Origin: Zunongwangia atlantica 22II14-10F7
Lineage (GTDB): Bacteria > Bacteroidota > Bacteroidia > Flavobacteriales > Flavobacteriaceae
Length of the DNA stretch: 64,000 nt
Reading direction: 5' to 3'
NCBI RefSeq assembly: GCF_002094855.1
Contig: NZ_ARYN01000015.1
Location: forward strand, 82,934 to 146,933
Shown here: piece by piece, positions 18,629 through 29,340 of the stretch
Layout: each line of letters starts with the position of its first letter
Numbering within the stretch: position 1 is the stretch's first letter
Notes under the pieces: model-generated
Told to the model about the DNA's origin: nothing
The model's database searches: none
What the model saw: only the letters and a program-made list of their open reading frames with translations
Program-made: the position numbers and the translations under genes

Positions 18629-18970
18629 TTATAATTTTAATTTTCGGGTTAGGTAAAAACCTAAAAATAAAAATGCTCCTGGGGTAAAAAAGCAACAGGC
18701 AACATACACTAGGTCACTATTTAAAATGGTGTAGGTTTCAAAAAGGTTTCCTATAAGAAATCCAAAACCAACCCCCATTAAAATAAGTGATAAATTAAGT
18801 AAAATAACTGGCCAAACCGGTGATGCTCTATCTTTTCTAAATTTAAATAGTGATGCATCTTTATCGTGTTCGATAAGAGCCAGGCGTTCTTTATTTCTTG
18901 TTTGAAAGAACAGAAAACAAATACCAAAGATGCAGGCAAAAAGGGAAATACATATAATAACAGGTTCCAT
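18629..18970 (-). CDS. Small inner-membrane protein (DUF6249-like)
   Basis: A 113-residue membrane protein with three predicted transmembrane helices: residues about 2-22 ('PVIICISLFACIFGICFLFF'), 53-75 and 85-107. The charged loop after the first helix ('RNKERLALIEHDKDASLF') matches the style of the DUF6249 family common in Bacteroidota. No function is known. Its neighbour to the right is a divergent ECF sigma factor gene, which in this phylum is often found beside such small membrane proteins; a regulatory link is only an inference. Confidence 0.65.
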   Translation of the reverse strand: MEPVIICISLFACIFGICFLFFQTRNKERLALIEHDKDASLFKFRKDRASPVWPVILLNLSLILMGVGFGFLIGNLFETYTILNSDLVYVACCFFTPGAFLFLGFYLTRKLKL

Positions 18971-19116
18971 ATTTTAATTTTATTTGATTAATGACTAATT
19001 TTTTAAGCGCTTTCAAAAGTTAAGACGATACTTTGTAAAAACAGGTTACAAATAAATTCAAAAAAAAGAATAAAATTAATGTAACCAGGTTTTCTTAATC
19101 GTCGTCATATACTAAA

Positions 19117-19698
19117 ATGACCATCAAAAAAGACCAATTACTCATCGATCAAATCCTGGGCGGAGATAAGCAATTATTCTCTGTCCTGGTAGATCGTTAT
19201 AAAAAATTGGTGTTTACCTTATGTTTACGATTATTGAAAAATAGGGAAGAGGCTGAAGAAGTTGCTCAGGATAGTTTTGTGAAAATCTATAAATCTCTTA
19301 ATAAATTTAAAGGTGAGGCAAAATTTTCGACCTGGGTGTATCGAGTAACTTATAATAATTGTCTCGATTTTCTGAAGGCGAAAAAACGTAAATTTCAGGA
19401 ATTAAGTGTAGATGCTTATGATGGTTTTGAGATCGAAGATTTAGATAATGCTATTACTGTTCTTGAAGAAAAGGAGCGAAAATCGGCTATTTTGAGCTGT
19501 ATTAATAGTCTGAATGAAGATGATGCATTTTTGCTAACTTTACATTATTACGAAGACCAGTCGGTTAAAGAAATTGCTGAAATTATGAATTTATCTGTGG
19601 CCAACGTAAAAGTAAAGTTGTACCGAAGCCGTAAACAACTGGCGGTTATTTTAAAAAGAAGGTTGTCGAATGATATGTTGCTGAAGTATGGAAAATAA
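19117..19698 (+). CDS. ECF-type RNA polymerase sigma factor
   Basis: A 193-residue sigma-70 family factor of the extracytoplasmic function type. Region 2 covers about residues 20-90 ('LVDRYKKLVFTLCLRLLKNREEAEEVAQDSFVKIYKSL' split over helices, with 'STWVYRVTYNNCLDFL'), and region 4 about 130-180 ('KEIAEIMNLSVANVKVKLYRSRKQL', the helix-turn-helix). There is no sigma region 3. The 3' end overlaps the next gene by 11 bp, so they are translationally coupled; that gene is the obvious candidate for its anti-sigma partner. Inducing signal unknown. Confidence 0.93.
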   Translation: MTIKKDQLLIDQILGGDKQLFSVLVDRYKKLVFTLCLRLLKNREEAEEVAQDSFVKIYKSLNKFKGEAKFSTWVYRVTYNNCLDFLKAKKRKFQELSVDAYDGFEIEDLDNAITVLEEKERKSAILSCINSLNEDDAFLLTLHYYEDQSVKEIAEIMNLSVANVKVKLYRSRKQLAVILKRRLSNDMLLKYGK

Positions 19699-20131
19699 AG
19701 AAAAGAAATTAAACGAATTTACTCAGAAAATTTTCAGTGAAACCAGTCTGGAAACTCCATCTTTCAATTTTACCGATAAGGTAATGGCTAACCTTCCTGA
19801 AATTCATTCAGCTAAAACAATAAAAACTACTTCAGTTAAGAAAATAAAATATGAGCCATTAATTTCTAAAAGCGGTTGGATAATGATCGCAGCTTTTGTG
19901 GCGATATTGTTAATTTCAGCATATTTTTCTTCCGCAGTAAACGCATCAGAAGTAATGATCGATAAATGGAGTACGCTGAAATCTGTTTTTAATTTCTCTT
20001 TTAAAATGCCCAATATTGGTATTATAAATACAGATGTTTTGGCGATTTCTATAGCACTTTTTACCGCTTATTTTTTATTAGAAATTTTTCTGCTGAATAA
20101 CTGGATAAATAAGAGAAATTTTGTTCAATAA
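19688..20131 (+). CDS. Putative membrane anti-sigma factor
   Basis: A 147-residue protein whose start overlaps the ECF sigma gene by 11 bp. The N-terminal ~60 residues are soluble ('NEFTQKIFSETSLETPSFNF'), then a transmembrane helix at about 59-79 ('GWIMIAAFVAILLISAYF'), a ~40-residue loop outside the membrane and a second helix near the C-terminus ('DVLAISIALFTAYFLLEIFLL'). The layout and coupling suit an anti-sigma factor. It lacks the HxxxCxxC zinc motif of classical ZAS-domain anti-sigma proteins (there is no Cys at all). The role is inferred from position only. Confidence 0.65.
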   Translation: MENKEKKLNEFTQKIFSETSLETPSFNFTDKVMANLPEIHSAKTIKTTSVKKIKYEPLISKSGWIMIAAFVAILLISAYFSSAVNASEVMIDKWSTLKSVFNFSFKMPNIGIINTDVLAISIALFTAYFLLEIFLLNNWINKRNFVQ

Positions 20132-20170
20132 TCGAGATTAAATATCTTCTGGGCTTTTTTTGAGTGAGGC

Positions 20171-20584
20171 TTAAACTGATTTTTCCTGAAATAAAACCTT
20201 CATATTTTCATCGATTCTTGCCGGACGTTTAGACTCGTGGCTCATTAAACACCAGGTGGTTTTTGCTTGTGCCAGAACTTTATTGGTGTTTTTGTTTTTA
20301 ATACTTACGTGTCTTATAGAAGTTACATTGGTAATTTGATCTACATAAGTTTGTAGCAGGATCTCATCGTCTAAAAACGCCTGTTGTTTATAATCGATCT
20401 CATGTCGAACTACTACCCAAAAAAAATCTTCTTTTTGAGCTGCTGAAGCGCGATCTTCCCAATGGCCTTTTGCGACATCCTGGATCCATTGCACATATTG
20501 TACATTATTTACATGGTTTTGTTCATCAAGATCGCTTGGGGTAACCTTGATTTCCATTTCAAAAATTTGGGGTGTGGTAATCAT
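20171..20584 (-). CDS. Acyl-CoA thioesterase (4HBT hotdog family)
   Basis: A 137-residue hotdog-fold thioesterase. The family signature is near the N-terminus: 'SDLDEQNHVNNVQYVQWI' with the catalytic Asp in the 'D-x-N-x-H-V-N-N' region (about residues 18-27). The rest follows the 4-hydroxybenzoyl-CoA / YbgC pattern ('HEIDYKQQAFLDDEI', 'ILAQAKTTWCLM'-like). It hydrolyses an acyl-CoA of unknown chain. It is directly followed (0-bp gap, same strand, upstream) by the glutaminyl-cyclase gene, so the two probably form an operon. Confidence 0.85.
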   Translation of the reverse strand: MITTPQIFEMEIKVTPSDLDEQNHVNNVQYVQWIQDVAKGHWEDRASAAQKEDFFWVVVRHEIDYKQQAFLDDEILLQTYVDQITNVTSIRHVSIKNKNTNKVLAQAKTTWCLMSHESKRPARIDENMKVLFQEKSV

Positions 20585-21652
20585 TTACTTTTCTATAATT
20601 TTTACCTCAAATAATTTATCCCAGTGTTTTCCTGTTACAAAAAGTTGCTTGGTATGAGGGTTATAGGCAATACCATTTAAAACATGGTTTACTTCATTAA
20701 GCTCATTTTCGTTACCTAATTTACTTCTTAAACCTCTAAAATCGATAAGTCCAACAATGGCTCCGTTTTTAGGATTAATAATCGCCACGCCATCTTTTTG
20801 GTAAGTGTTTGCGTAAATAAGGCCATCTACCCATTCTAACTCATTCATTTTAGAATTAATGCTTTTATGAGTAGCGATTTGGATGTAATCTTCTTCGGCT
20901 AAAGTTTCAGGATTCAAAAGCCAGATCTTTTCTGTTCCGTCACTTTTATAAATATGTTTACCATCATTACAAAGTCCCCAGCCTTCTTCACTTTGGTTAT
21001 AACTAAAGGTTCCTTTTTTCTCAAAAGTTTTGCGATCGTAGATATAACCTTCTTTTGCCTGCCAGGTAAGTAAAATGATCTGGTCGTTAAAAATGGTCAT
21101 TCCTTCTCCAAAAACCGAATCATCTAAATCTATAATCTGTAAAACTTCACCGGTTTTAAGATCTACTTTTCTAAGATCAGATTCGCCATATTCACCTGTG
21201 CTTTCATATAAAGTATCGTTTAAAAACTCTAATCCCTGGGTGTAAGCTTCTGGATCGTGAGGATAAGTATTTACAATCTCGTAAGTATAGGCTTTAGGCG
21301 GCGTATCATTAAAGATTTTGATCGATTTATGGGTAGTATCTTTTTGGCCTTCGTAATAAACTTCAGCCTTTAAAGTTTGATTTCCTAAAAGTTGATCTTT
21401 AAGCTTAATGTCAAAAGACCAGTTTGGTGATTTTGCGGTTACTTTTTCAGTATTCAAATAAACGATAACCGAGTCGATACTGAACTCTTTTTTGTTTTCA
21501 ATTTGCCCTGAAATGCTTTCGCCAAGCTGAAATTCTTTCTTATTTTCATCAGTTTTAATAGTAAAATGCGATTTTTTTGAGCCAGAATTACTTCCGCAGG
21601 AAAAATATAAAAAAGCTAATGTTAAGATTAACAGAGATTTAAATTTCATCAT
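20585..21652 (-). CDS. Glutaminyl-peptide cyclotransferase, lipoprotein
   Basis: A 355-residue predicted lipoprotein (lipobox 'LYFSCG', Cys about residue 19). The C-terminal 240 residues match the plant/bacterial glutaminyl cyclase family (five-bladed propeller, PF05096 type): 'HDPEAYTQGLEF' (about residue 132), 'YESTGEYGESDLRKVDL', 'GEGMTIF', 'TDGT/SDGTEKIWLLNPE' and the 'NELEWVDGLIYAN' blade. It would form pyroglutamate at protein N-termini in the periplasm. An extra ~120-residue N-terminal Ig-like segment precedes the propeller. It is the first gene of a two-gene unit with an acyl-CoA thioesterase. Start may be the second Met. Confidence 0.87.
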   Translation of the reverse strand: MMKFKSLLILTLAFLYFSCGSNSGSKKSHFTIKTDENKKEFQLGESISGQIENKKEFSIDSVIVYLNTEKVTAKSPNWSFDIKLKDQLLGNQTLKAEVYYEGQKDTTHKSIKIFNDTPPKAYTYEIVNTYPHDPEAYTQGLEFLNDTLYESTGEYGESDLRKVDLKTGEVLQIIDLDDSVFGEGMTIFNDQIILLTWQAKEGYIYDRKTFEKKGTFSYNQSEEGWGLCNDGKHIYKSDGTEKIWLLNPETLAEEDYIQIATHKSINSKMNELEWVDGLIYANTYQKDGVAIINPKNGAIVGLIDFRGLRSKLGNENELNEVNHVLNGIAYNPHTKQLFVTGKHWDKLFEVKIIEK

Positions 21653-21706
21653 CTTCTAAAGTCCTATTTTGTATGGCTAAATTAACTAATTCTGTTTAAA
21701 AAATGC

Positions 21707-21737
21707 TTGCCAGAAGTGCTAAAGATTGTATATTTGC
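21707..21737 (+). promoter_or_regulatory. Promoter of the SRP RNA gene
   Basis: A TTG at 21707-21709 and TATATTTGC at 21729-21737 are separated by 19 bp, matching the Bacteroidota vegetative promoter. The RNA should start a few bases after the -7 box, at about 21741. Confidence 0.65.
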
Positions 21738-21740
21738 ACC

Positions 21741-21836
21741 CGGCAAGTCCCACACAACCAGCTCCTGCTGAATCCCCCAGGGCGGGAACGCAGCAAGGGT
21801 AGGCGGTCGTAGCGGTGTGATGTGGGTCGCTTGCCT
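21741..21836 (+). ncRNA. ffs: Signal recognition particle 4.5S RNA (small bacterial type)
   Basis: About 96 nt of structured RNA. The ends pair (GGCAAG...CTTGCC and CCCACA...TGTGGG), forming the long helix. The apical part holds the conserved SRP core 'GGCGGGAACGCAGCAAGG', with the GGAA-type tetraloop and the asymmetric loop that bind Ffh. A T-run at 21836-21842 directly follows the terminal helix and should end transcription. Its partner FtsY is encoded at 38718-39668. Exact ends are estimated from pairing. Confidence 0.92.
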
Positions 21837-21881
21837 TTTTTTGTATCTGGAAATTAGCAAAATTAATCGCATATTTGCCTT

Positions 21882-22700
21882 ATGAAAACAGATACTCTTT
21901 CTCAAAAAGTTGTTTTAATTACCGGTGGTTCTTCAGGAATTGGTAAAGCGATTGGCGACTATTTAAATAAATATAATTTTAAAGTTTACGGTACCAGTAG
22001 AAAATCTACAGGAAAATCATCAAATTTTAATCTTATAGATTTAGATGTTACTGCTGAAGATAGTATCTTTAATGCGGTAAAATTAGTTTTAGAAAAAGAA
22101 GGACGAATTGATATTTTAATTAATAATGCCGGGGTTGGGATTACCGGTCCTTTAGAGGAAACGCCAACACCTGAAATTCGTAAAGCTTTTGAAACCAATT
22201 TTTATGGTCCCATAAATGTTTGTAAAGCAGTTTTGCCAATTATGCGTAAGCAAAACGAAGGTCTTATAATTAATGTGACATCGATAGCAGGATATATGGG
22301 GTTGCCTTATCGCGGAATCTACTCAGCTTCTAAAGCAGCATTAGAAATTGCGACTGAAGCTTTTAGGATGGAAGTAAAAGGCTTTAATATAAAAATGACC
22401 TGTGTAGCTCCTGGTGATTTTGCAACTAATATCGCTTCTGGCCGTTATCATGCGCCTGTTTTAGACGATTCTCCTTACAAGCAATCTTACGGAGATTCTT
22501 TAAAATTAATGAATGAACATGTAGATGCTGGGCAGGATCCAGATATGATGGCGAAGGCGGTATTAAAAATTATCGAAGAAAAAGAGCCAAAAGGGCATTA
22601 TAAAGTAGGAGAACTTTTGCAAAAGGCAAGTATCGTTTTAAAGAAGATCTTACCAGATAAAGCCTACGAGAAGATGCTTATGAATCATTATAAATTATAA
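21882..22700 (+). CDS. SDR family oxidoreductase
   Basis: A 272-residue classical short-chain dehydrogenase/reductase. The cofactor loop 'ITGGSSGIGKAIG' (about residues 13-25) and 'INNAGVGITG' (NNAG, about 83-92) are followed by the catalytic Ser in 'INVTSIAGYMG' and the 'YSASK' motif at about residues 150-154. 'YGTSRKSTG' after the second strand has an Arg that fits NADP(H). The substrate is unknown. It begins 45 bp after the SRP RNA terminator and is followed by a transaldolase-type gene 66 bp downstream. It may share a transcript with that gene. Confidence 0.9.
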   Translation: MKTDTLSQKVVLITGGSSGIGKAIGDYLNKYNFKVYGTSRKSTGKSSNFNLIDLDVTAEDSIFNAVKLVLEKEGRIDILINNAGVGITGPLEETPTPEIRKAFETNFYGPINVCKAVLPIMRKQNEGLIINVTSIAGYMGLPYRGIYSASKAALEIATEAFRMEVKGFNIKMTCVAPGDFATNIASGRYHAPVLDDSPYKQSYGDSLKLMNEHVDAGQDPDMMAKAVLKIIEEKEPKGHYKVGELLQKASIVLKKILPDKAYEKMLMNHYKL

Positions 22701-22766
22701 TAAGTGTATTTAATGTGTTATTTTTACACTTAAAAGAATTAAGAATAAACTTATAAAACTTGCAAT

Positions 22767-23423
22767 ATGAAATTTTTTATTGACACCGCTAACCTTGATC
22801 AAATTAAAGAGGCACAAGAATTAGGGGTTTTGGATGGTGTAACTACCAACCCTTCTTTAATGGCTAAAGAAGGAATTACCGGTAAAGAGAATATTATAAA
22901 CCATTATAAGAAGATCTGTGAAATCGTAACAGGAGATGTTAGTGCAGAAGTTATTTCTACAGATTTTGAAGGAATGATAAAAGAAGGAGAAGAGCTTGCA
23001 GCCCTTCACGATCAAATTATCGTAAAGGTACCAATGATCAAAGAAGGTGTAAAAGCTATTAAATACTTCTCTGATAAAGGAATTAAAACCAACTGTACTT
23101 TAGTATTTTCTGTAGGGCAGGCATTATTAGCGGCAAAAGCAGGTGCAACGTATGTATCTCCTTTCCTTGGTCGTTTAGATGATATCTCTACTAATGGTCT
23201 TAACCTTATCGAAGAAATTAGATTGGTATATGATAATTACGGATTCGAAACTGAAATCTTAGCAGCTTCTATTCGTCACACTATGCACGTAATTGACTGT
23301 GCTAAAATTGGTGCAGATGTTATGACTGGCCCTTTATCTTCTATCGAAGGTTTATTAAACCACCCTTTAACGGATATTGGTTTAGAGAAGTTCTTAGCAG
23401 ATTATAAAAAAGGAAATGAGTAA
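22767..23423 (+). CDS. fsa: Fructose-6-phosphate aldolase / small transaldolase
   Basis: A 218-residue TIM-barrel protein of the short transaldolase/fructose-6-phosphate aldolase family. The Schiff-base lysine is in 'QIIVKVPM' (Lys87). '[27 protein letters not shown]' split at the first barrel strands and '[11 protein letters not shown]' are diagnostic. Most bacterial proteins of this length annotated as transaldolase act in the non-oxidative pentose phosphate pathway, while E. coli FsaA is an aldolase; which applies here cannot be decided from sequence alone. A good terminator follows 23 bp downstream. Confidence 0.9.
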   Translation: MKFFIDTANLDQIKEAQELGVLDGVTTNPSLMAKEGITGKENIINHYKKICEIVTGDVSAEVISTDFEGMIKEGEELAALHDQIIVKVPMIKEGVKAIKYFSDKGIKTNCTLVFSVGQALLAAKAGATYVSPFLGRLDDISTNGLNLIEEIRLVYDNYGFETEILAASIRHTMHVIDCAKIGADVMTGPLSSIEGLLNHPLTDIGLEKFLADYKKGNE

Positions 23424-23445
23424 TTTCTTTTCTTACAATAAAATT

Positions 23446-23475
23446 AAAAAGCTGCCTTTTGGGCAGCTTTTTTTA
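23446..23475. terminator. Terminator after the transaldolase gene
   Basis: AAAAAGCTGCC TTTT GGGCAGCTTTTTTT: a strong stem with a run of seven or eight T. Confidence 0.85.
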
Positions 23476-23678
23476 TGTCTTATTTTTTTTAAATTGAATT
23501 GTTTGCTGAAAAAAAGTATTCAGAAACTATAGAATCTTAATACTTAATATTAGATGTTTTAAAGGATGATTTTTTCAGAAGTTTAAATTGAAATTTATAA
23601 AGCACCTGAAAATAAAATTCAACAAAAAATCGAGAGTAATTAAACCTCGTGAAGTAATTTATACGGAATTTATACGGC

Positions 23679-25094
23679 TTATTGATTAATAAATTCTACC
23701 AGTTCAGATTCAAATTCTGGTGAAGAACTAAGTGCAATATCTCCTCTAACAATAACTGCGTTTTTATCAAGGAAATTTAGTCGGTACAAGTATTTTGTAG
23801 CAAAATTGCTCCCAAAATTCCTTCTGGAGAGTTGATATTGGTTGTTTAGGGCGTAATTATTTTCGTTAAGGATTCTTAACCATTTATTTTGTTGACCAAT
23901 ATCCAGGTTAACACCAATAAAATCTAATTCGGGATACTTTTCCTGTAAATTTTTAATAGTTCTAAATTGCCACAAGTATCGTCGTATGTTATTGGCAGAC
24001 CATAAATAAATAATAGTCTTTTTTTCTACAATATCACCATAGGTAGTTTCATTTCCATCGGTATCTAAAATAGTAAGATCTGCTATAGATTTTCCTGCAA
24101 AATAGCCTGTCTGGATTTTAGCCAGCTGATTCATTTCTTCAATTTCAGAATAATCTAAAGAATTAGCGAAAGCTATTACTTTATCTAGATCTTCTTCGTT
24201 AGAAGCCATGGTTATTGCTTTACTTAGTAAAAGGTCTAAAAAGCGATTTTTAATTGCTGGTGTTTCAGAAAGAGAGTCGATTAATGTTGCTCTTCGTTTT
24301 ATATTATTAAAGTTAGAAACATTAAAACAATCTCTTTCTAAGTTTTTTTCTAAACAAAATTCAATAGCCCTTGTACGAAGGTAATCGTCGATGGTGTTGG
24401 TGTAAACATAGTAGTTTTGAAGCAACTCGTTATCAAAATCTATAGAGTCTCGATAATCGTTAAAACCGTCTGGAATTAGTTTGGTGAATTCTGGATAGTA
24501 TTTTTTTATAAGATAAGTATAACGTTCACGAAGATCGTAGAACTCATAATCGATACTTTGGCGAGCAATTTTTTTAAAGGTTTCGCTTAGATCATTTTTA
24601 GCCGTATTTTCTTCAAATTCTTGTAATCTTTGATTGTGGATAGAATCGCTAATGTGCTCAAAATCTTCAGGCTTAATTTTATAATAATTCAGCACTAAAT
24701 CATTATTTGCTCTATTCCGAAGAAAAAGATCCAGTAAAAATGAACTTTCTTTACTTCCGCGGCCACTAAAATTAAGAGACTGATCAAAATCGTAGGTATT
24801 TACCCAAACCATAATACTATCACCGGGCTCCAAATACACTACCTGATTTTCTGGATTGTGCTGTATAGTATAAATTCCGGGAGTGATATTCTCTAGATAT
24901 TCCCCAAACTGATTGTTATTATTTAGGGATAAGGTGTCTATAAGTTCTTGATCTTTAGATAAGATAATATACCTTAAATTTGGATTTACAATTTTACCGC
25001 CAAGGTATACTTTAGCATCGTTGGTACTGTTGTCTATACAACCTACTAGCGAAAACAAAGAAGAAATAATACTTAACAGTAAAAATTTTCTCAT
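23679..25094 (-). CDS. Lipoprotein with a degenerate TlpA/thioredoxin-like C-terminal domain
   Basis: A 471-residue predicted lipoprotein (lipobox 'SLVGC', Cys about residue 19). The N-terminal part (about residues 25-125) has a DUF4369-like beta-sheet feel ('YIILSKDQELIDTLSL'), and the C-terminal ~140 residues follow the TlpA disulfide-reductase layout: 'SIADLTILDTDGNETTYGDIV', 'TIIYLWSANNIRRYLWQF', 'LDFIGVNLD'. At the spot where active TlpA proteins have WCxxC, this one has 'SANNIRRY' with no Cys, so redox activity is unlikely. Likely a structural or binding role in the outer membrane. Monocistronic; divergent from the ABC-F gene. Confidence 0.75.
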   Translation of the reverse strand: MRKFLLLSIISSLFSLVGCIDNSTNDAKVYLGGKIVNPNLRYIILSKDQELIDTLSLNNNNQFGEYLENITPGIYTIQHNPENQVVYLEPGDSIMVWVNTYDFDQSLNFSGRGSKESSFLLDLFLRNRANNDLVLNYYKIKPEDFEHISDSIHNQRLQEFEENTAKNDLSETFKKIARQSIDYEFYDLRERYTYLIKKYYPEFTKLIPDGFNDYRDSIDFDNELLQNYYVYTNTIDDYLRTRAIEFCLEKNLERDCFNVSNFNNIKRRATLIDSLSETPAIKNRFLDLLLSKAITMASNEEDLDKVIAFANSLDYSEIEEMNQLAKIQTGYFAGKSIADLTILDTDGNETTYGDIVEKKTIIYLWSANNIRRYLWQFRTIKNLQEKYPELDFIGVNLDIGQQNKWLRILNENNYALNNQYQLSRRNFGSNFATKYLYRLNFLDKNAVIVRGDIALSSSPEFESELVEFINQ

Positions 25095-25235
25095 CCAAAT
25101 AAATATAATCTCATAACCTAAATAAATCTTTCAACTAATCAGCAAATATAAAATGTGCTTAAAATTTTGAATGTTAACCACGAGTTAAAAGGAATTTTCT
25201 AAACGTTAATCTTTTAGAAAGTGTGCAATATATAC

Positions 25236-25244
25236 TACTTTTGC
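25236..25244 (+). promoter_or_regulatory. Predicted -7 box for the ABC-F gene
   Basis: TACTTTTGC matches TAnnTTTG and ends 19 bp upstream of the ATG at 25264. Confidence 0.55.
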
Positions 25245-25260
25245 GAAAAATTTAGAATAA

Positions 25261-26880
<1,620 letters not shown>

Positions 26881-26909
26881 TTTATAGAATATTAACTTAT
26901 GAAAATATG

Positions 26910-26938
26910 AAAGCCTGAAGTTTTTACTTCAGGCTTTT
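26910..26938 (+). terminator. Terminator after the ABC-F gene
   Basis: AAAGCCTGAAGT and ACTTCAGGCTTT form a 12-bp stem, followed by a short T stretch. Confidence 0.7.
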
Positions 26939-26988
26939 CTTTGGCTAAACAAACAAATTTTTATTTAAAATGATATAATTTGTTTTCC

Positions 26989-29340
26989 TTAAAACATTCC
27001 GCCACCCTGGGCTTCATCGTTATCTCTTTGTTTTCTTTTTAGTTTTTTTCCATTGTTTCCTCCAAAACGATAGCTAAATCCTACATATACATTTTGGAAT
27101 TCGCTTTTAAAATATCCGTTCTGCTCGTAAGGAAGTGTGGTACTAAACCTGTATTCCTGGGTTCCAAAAACATCATTAAAGTTTAAGCTAAGCGTTGCTT
27201 TTTTATCTAGGAAGGTGTAGCGACCACCAATGTTTGCAAAAAATACATCTTCATTGTTAAACTGAAGTTCTTCACTTGGCCCTCTGTAAAATCCGAATAA
27301 TTGTAGGGTTAAATCTTCGGTTACGCTAAAACTGTTGTTTACTCTTGCGGTATAAACCGTGTTATCTACTTCAACAAAACTGGTTCCTACAATTCCGCTT
27401 TGTGTTTGCTGGTATAATTCTAAACTTCCGTTTGCACTCCACCAATCTGTAAATTTATAGTTCGAAGAAAGTTCGATTCCGTAGGCGTTTGTATCATCAA
27501 AGTTTGCGAAAGAGATAATTAAGCTTGCAGGATCTGTAGGATCTTCTTCGATCAACTGGTTAATGTTATCGTTTATATTTCTGAAGAAAACACCACCGGT
27601 AAAACTACCGTTTTTAAGTTTTCTGGTATAATTGAATTCAACCGAATTTGTGAATTGTGGTTGTAAATTTGGGTTACCTACTACTGTGATTGTTGGGGTG
27701 CTTACCTCTCTTACAGGGCTAACCTGTCCTAAACTTGGTCGATCTATTCTACGGCTATAACTAACCTGGTAGCTGTTTTTCTCGTTAGGCGTATAGTTGA
27801 AAAATCCTGAAGGGTAAAGCGTTACATAATCATCGCTAAACACGTTTTCTCCATTTACTTCAGCATCGATATTAAAACTTTCTAATCGGGCTCCTAACTG
27901 GTAAGAGAATTTTTCGAAAGTTTGTCCAAACGTACTGTATAAGGAGTAAATATTTCTATCGTAATCGTAATCTGAATTTTGTGCAGCCGGGTTGTTAGTA
28001 TCGTAATCTTCGGTATTAGTTAAGATTCTGGCTTCAGCTCCAGCTTCAAATTTCGCCTTTTCACCAATAGGAAGCGAATAATCAATATTAGTGATTACAT
28101 TAGATCGATCTTCTTTTACAATTTCAGAATAAGAATTAAAGCGAGCATCATTGCTGAAATTTGCTGCAAAATCTTCGTCTCCATTAAAATCATTAAAATC
28201 GGCTTCAAATAATAATTCATGTCCTTCTTTTGGGAATAAATGCTTATATGCAAAGTTGTAACTAGCATTTACATTGTTTAAATCCAGGTCTAAAAACTGC
28301 TCAAAGTTATTTGCAGGATCATTAAGGTAGGTAGCGGTAATTGTTGCACCTAAGCCACCATTAAAAATGTTTTGGTTGGTATAAAAGCTAAAAGTGTTAT
28401 TATCGTCTAAAAAATAATCTACTCCAATTTTATATAAATACGACTCGTTGTCATTTAACATATCTAAATACTGTGTAGCATCTCTACATACCAGATTAAT
28501 GTCGTTTATGTTTGCTCTTTTTCCGAAGTTGGTTCCAAGATTTGCATAGAAATTTAATTTCCCCTGACGGTAGTTTAAATCTAAAGAACCGTTAAATCGT
28601 GCATTTTCACCGTAGGTTAAACCTGTATTTAAAGTCCCATTAAATCCATTATTTGCATTTTTATGTAAAACGACGTTAATTATCCCGCTCATTCCTTCAG
28701 GGTTGTATTTTGCTGAAGGATTAGTGATTAATTCTATCTTTTTTATCGAGCTGGAAGGGATTTGCTTTAATAATTGAGCAGGATCCATATTTGTTGGTTT
28801 TCCGTCAATTAAAATACGCACATTAGAGTTTCCGCGTAAAGCAATGTTTCCATCCTGATCTACGTTTACAGAAGGAAGATTGTTCATAATGTCTGAAGCG
28901 CTTGCTCCGGCAGTGGTAAGGTCTTTCCCAATATTAATGACTTTCCTGTCGATTCTTTGTTCGATCGTAGAACGTTCGGCAACAACTACAACTTCATCCA
29001 TTTCAGCTACGTCAGGATCAAGATTTATGGTTCCTAATTCCATAGGTCCGTTACGATCTACTACAATTTCTTTACTGAATTTCTTGTAGCCAATAAATTG
29101 GATGTTCAGGGTGTATGTGCCCGATTTTACTTTTTTGATGATGAATGACCCGTCTTCTTCTGATGTTGTTCCGGTGATGATATTGCCTTCAGTATCTTTT
29201 AAACTTATGGTAGCATAAGGAATTGGTTCCTGTAAATCTGTATCCATAATAGTTCCTGAAATTCTTGCAAAAGGTTCATTATTTGCGACCGAATTAAAAG
29301 TGCTTAGAGCAACGATGATGATTAAAAATAACTGTTTCAT
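26989..29340 (-). CDS. TonB-dependent-receptor-like outer membrane protein with carboxypeptidase-like N-terminal domain
   Basis: A 783-residue outer-membrane protein. After a signal peptide ('MKQLFLIIIVALSTFNSVA') comes a carboxypeptidase-D regulatory-like domain (about residues 22-105, 'ARISGTIMDTDLQEPIPYATI'-type start), a plug domain with 'DIMNNLPSVNVDQDGNIALRGN' split at the plug, and a large C-terminal beta-barrel of the OMP_b-brl_3 type ('SGIINVVLHKNANNGFNGT' then repeated aromatic-rich strands, ending '...KRKQRDNDEAQGGGMF'). An upstream ATG at 29364 would add 8 residues and is not preferred because the signal peptide begins at 29340. Ligand unknown; no SusD partner or peptidase lies beside it. 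Confidence 0.87.
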   Translation of the reverse strand: MKQLFLIIIVALSTFNSVANNEPFARISGTIMDTDLQEPIPYATISLKDTEGNIITGTTSEEDGSFIIKKVKSGTYTLNIQFIGYKKFSKEIVVDRNGPMELGTINLDPDVAEMDEVVVVAERSTIEQRIDRKVINIGKDLTTAGASASDIMNNLPSVNVDQDGNIALRGNSNVRILIDGKPTNMDPAQLLKQIPSSSIKKIELITNPSAKYNPEGMSGIINVVLHKNANNGFNGTLNTGLTYGENARFNGSLDLNYRQGKLNFYANLGTNFGKRANINDINLVCRDATQYLDMLNDNESYLYKIGVDYFLDDNNTFSFYTNQNIFNGGLGATITATYLNDPANNFEQFLDLDLNNVNASYNFAYKHLFPKEGHELLFEADFNDFNGDEDFAANFSNDARFNSYSEIVKEDRSNVITNIDYSLPIGEKAKFEAGAEARILTNTEDYDTNNPAAQNSDYDYDRNIYSLYSTFGQTFEKFSYQLGARLESFNIDAEVNGENVFSDDYVTLYPSGFFNYTPNEKNSYQVSYSRRIDRPSLGQVSPVREVSTPTITVVGNPNLQPQFTNSVEFNYTRKLKNGSFTGGVFFRNINDNINQLIEEDPTDPASLIISFANFDDTNAYGIELSSNYKFTDWWSANGSLELYQQTQSGIVGTSFVEVDNTVYTARVNNSFSVTEDLTLQLFGFYRGPSEELQFNNEDVFFANIGGRYTFLDKKATLSLNFNDVFGTQEYRFSTTLPYEQNGYFKSEFQNVYVGFSYRFGGNNGKKLKRKQRDNDEAQGGGMF

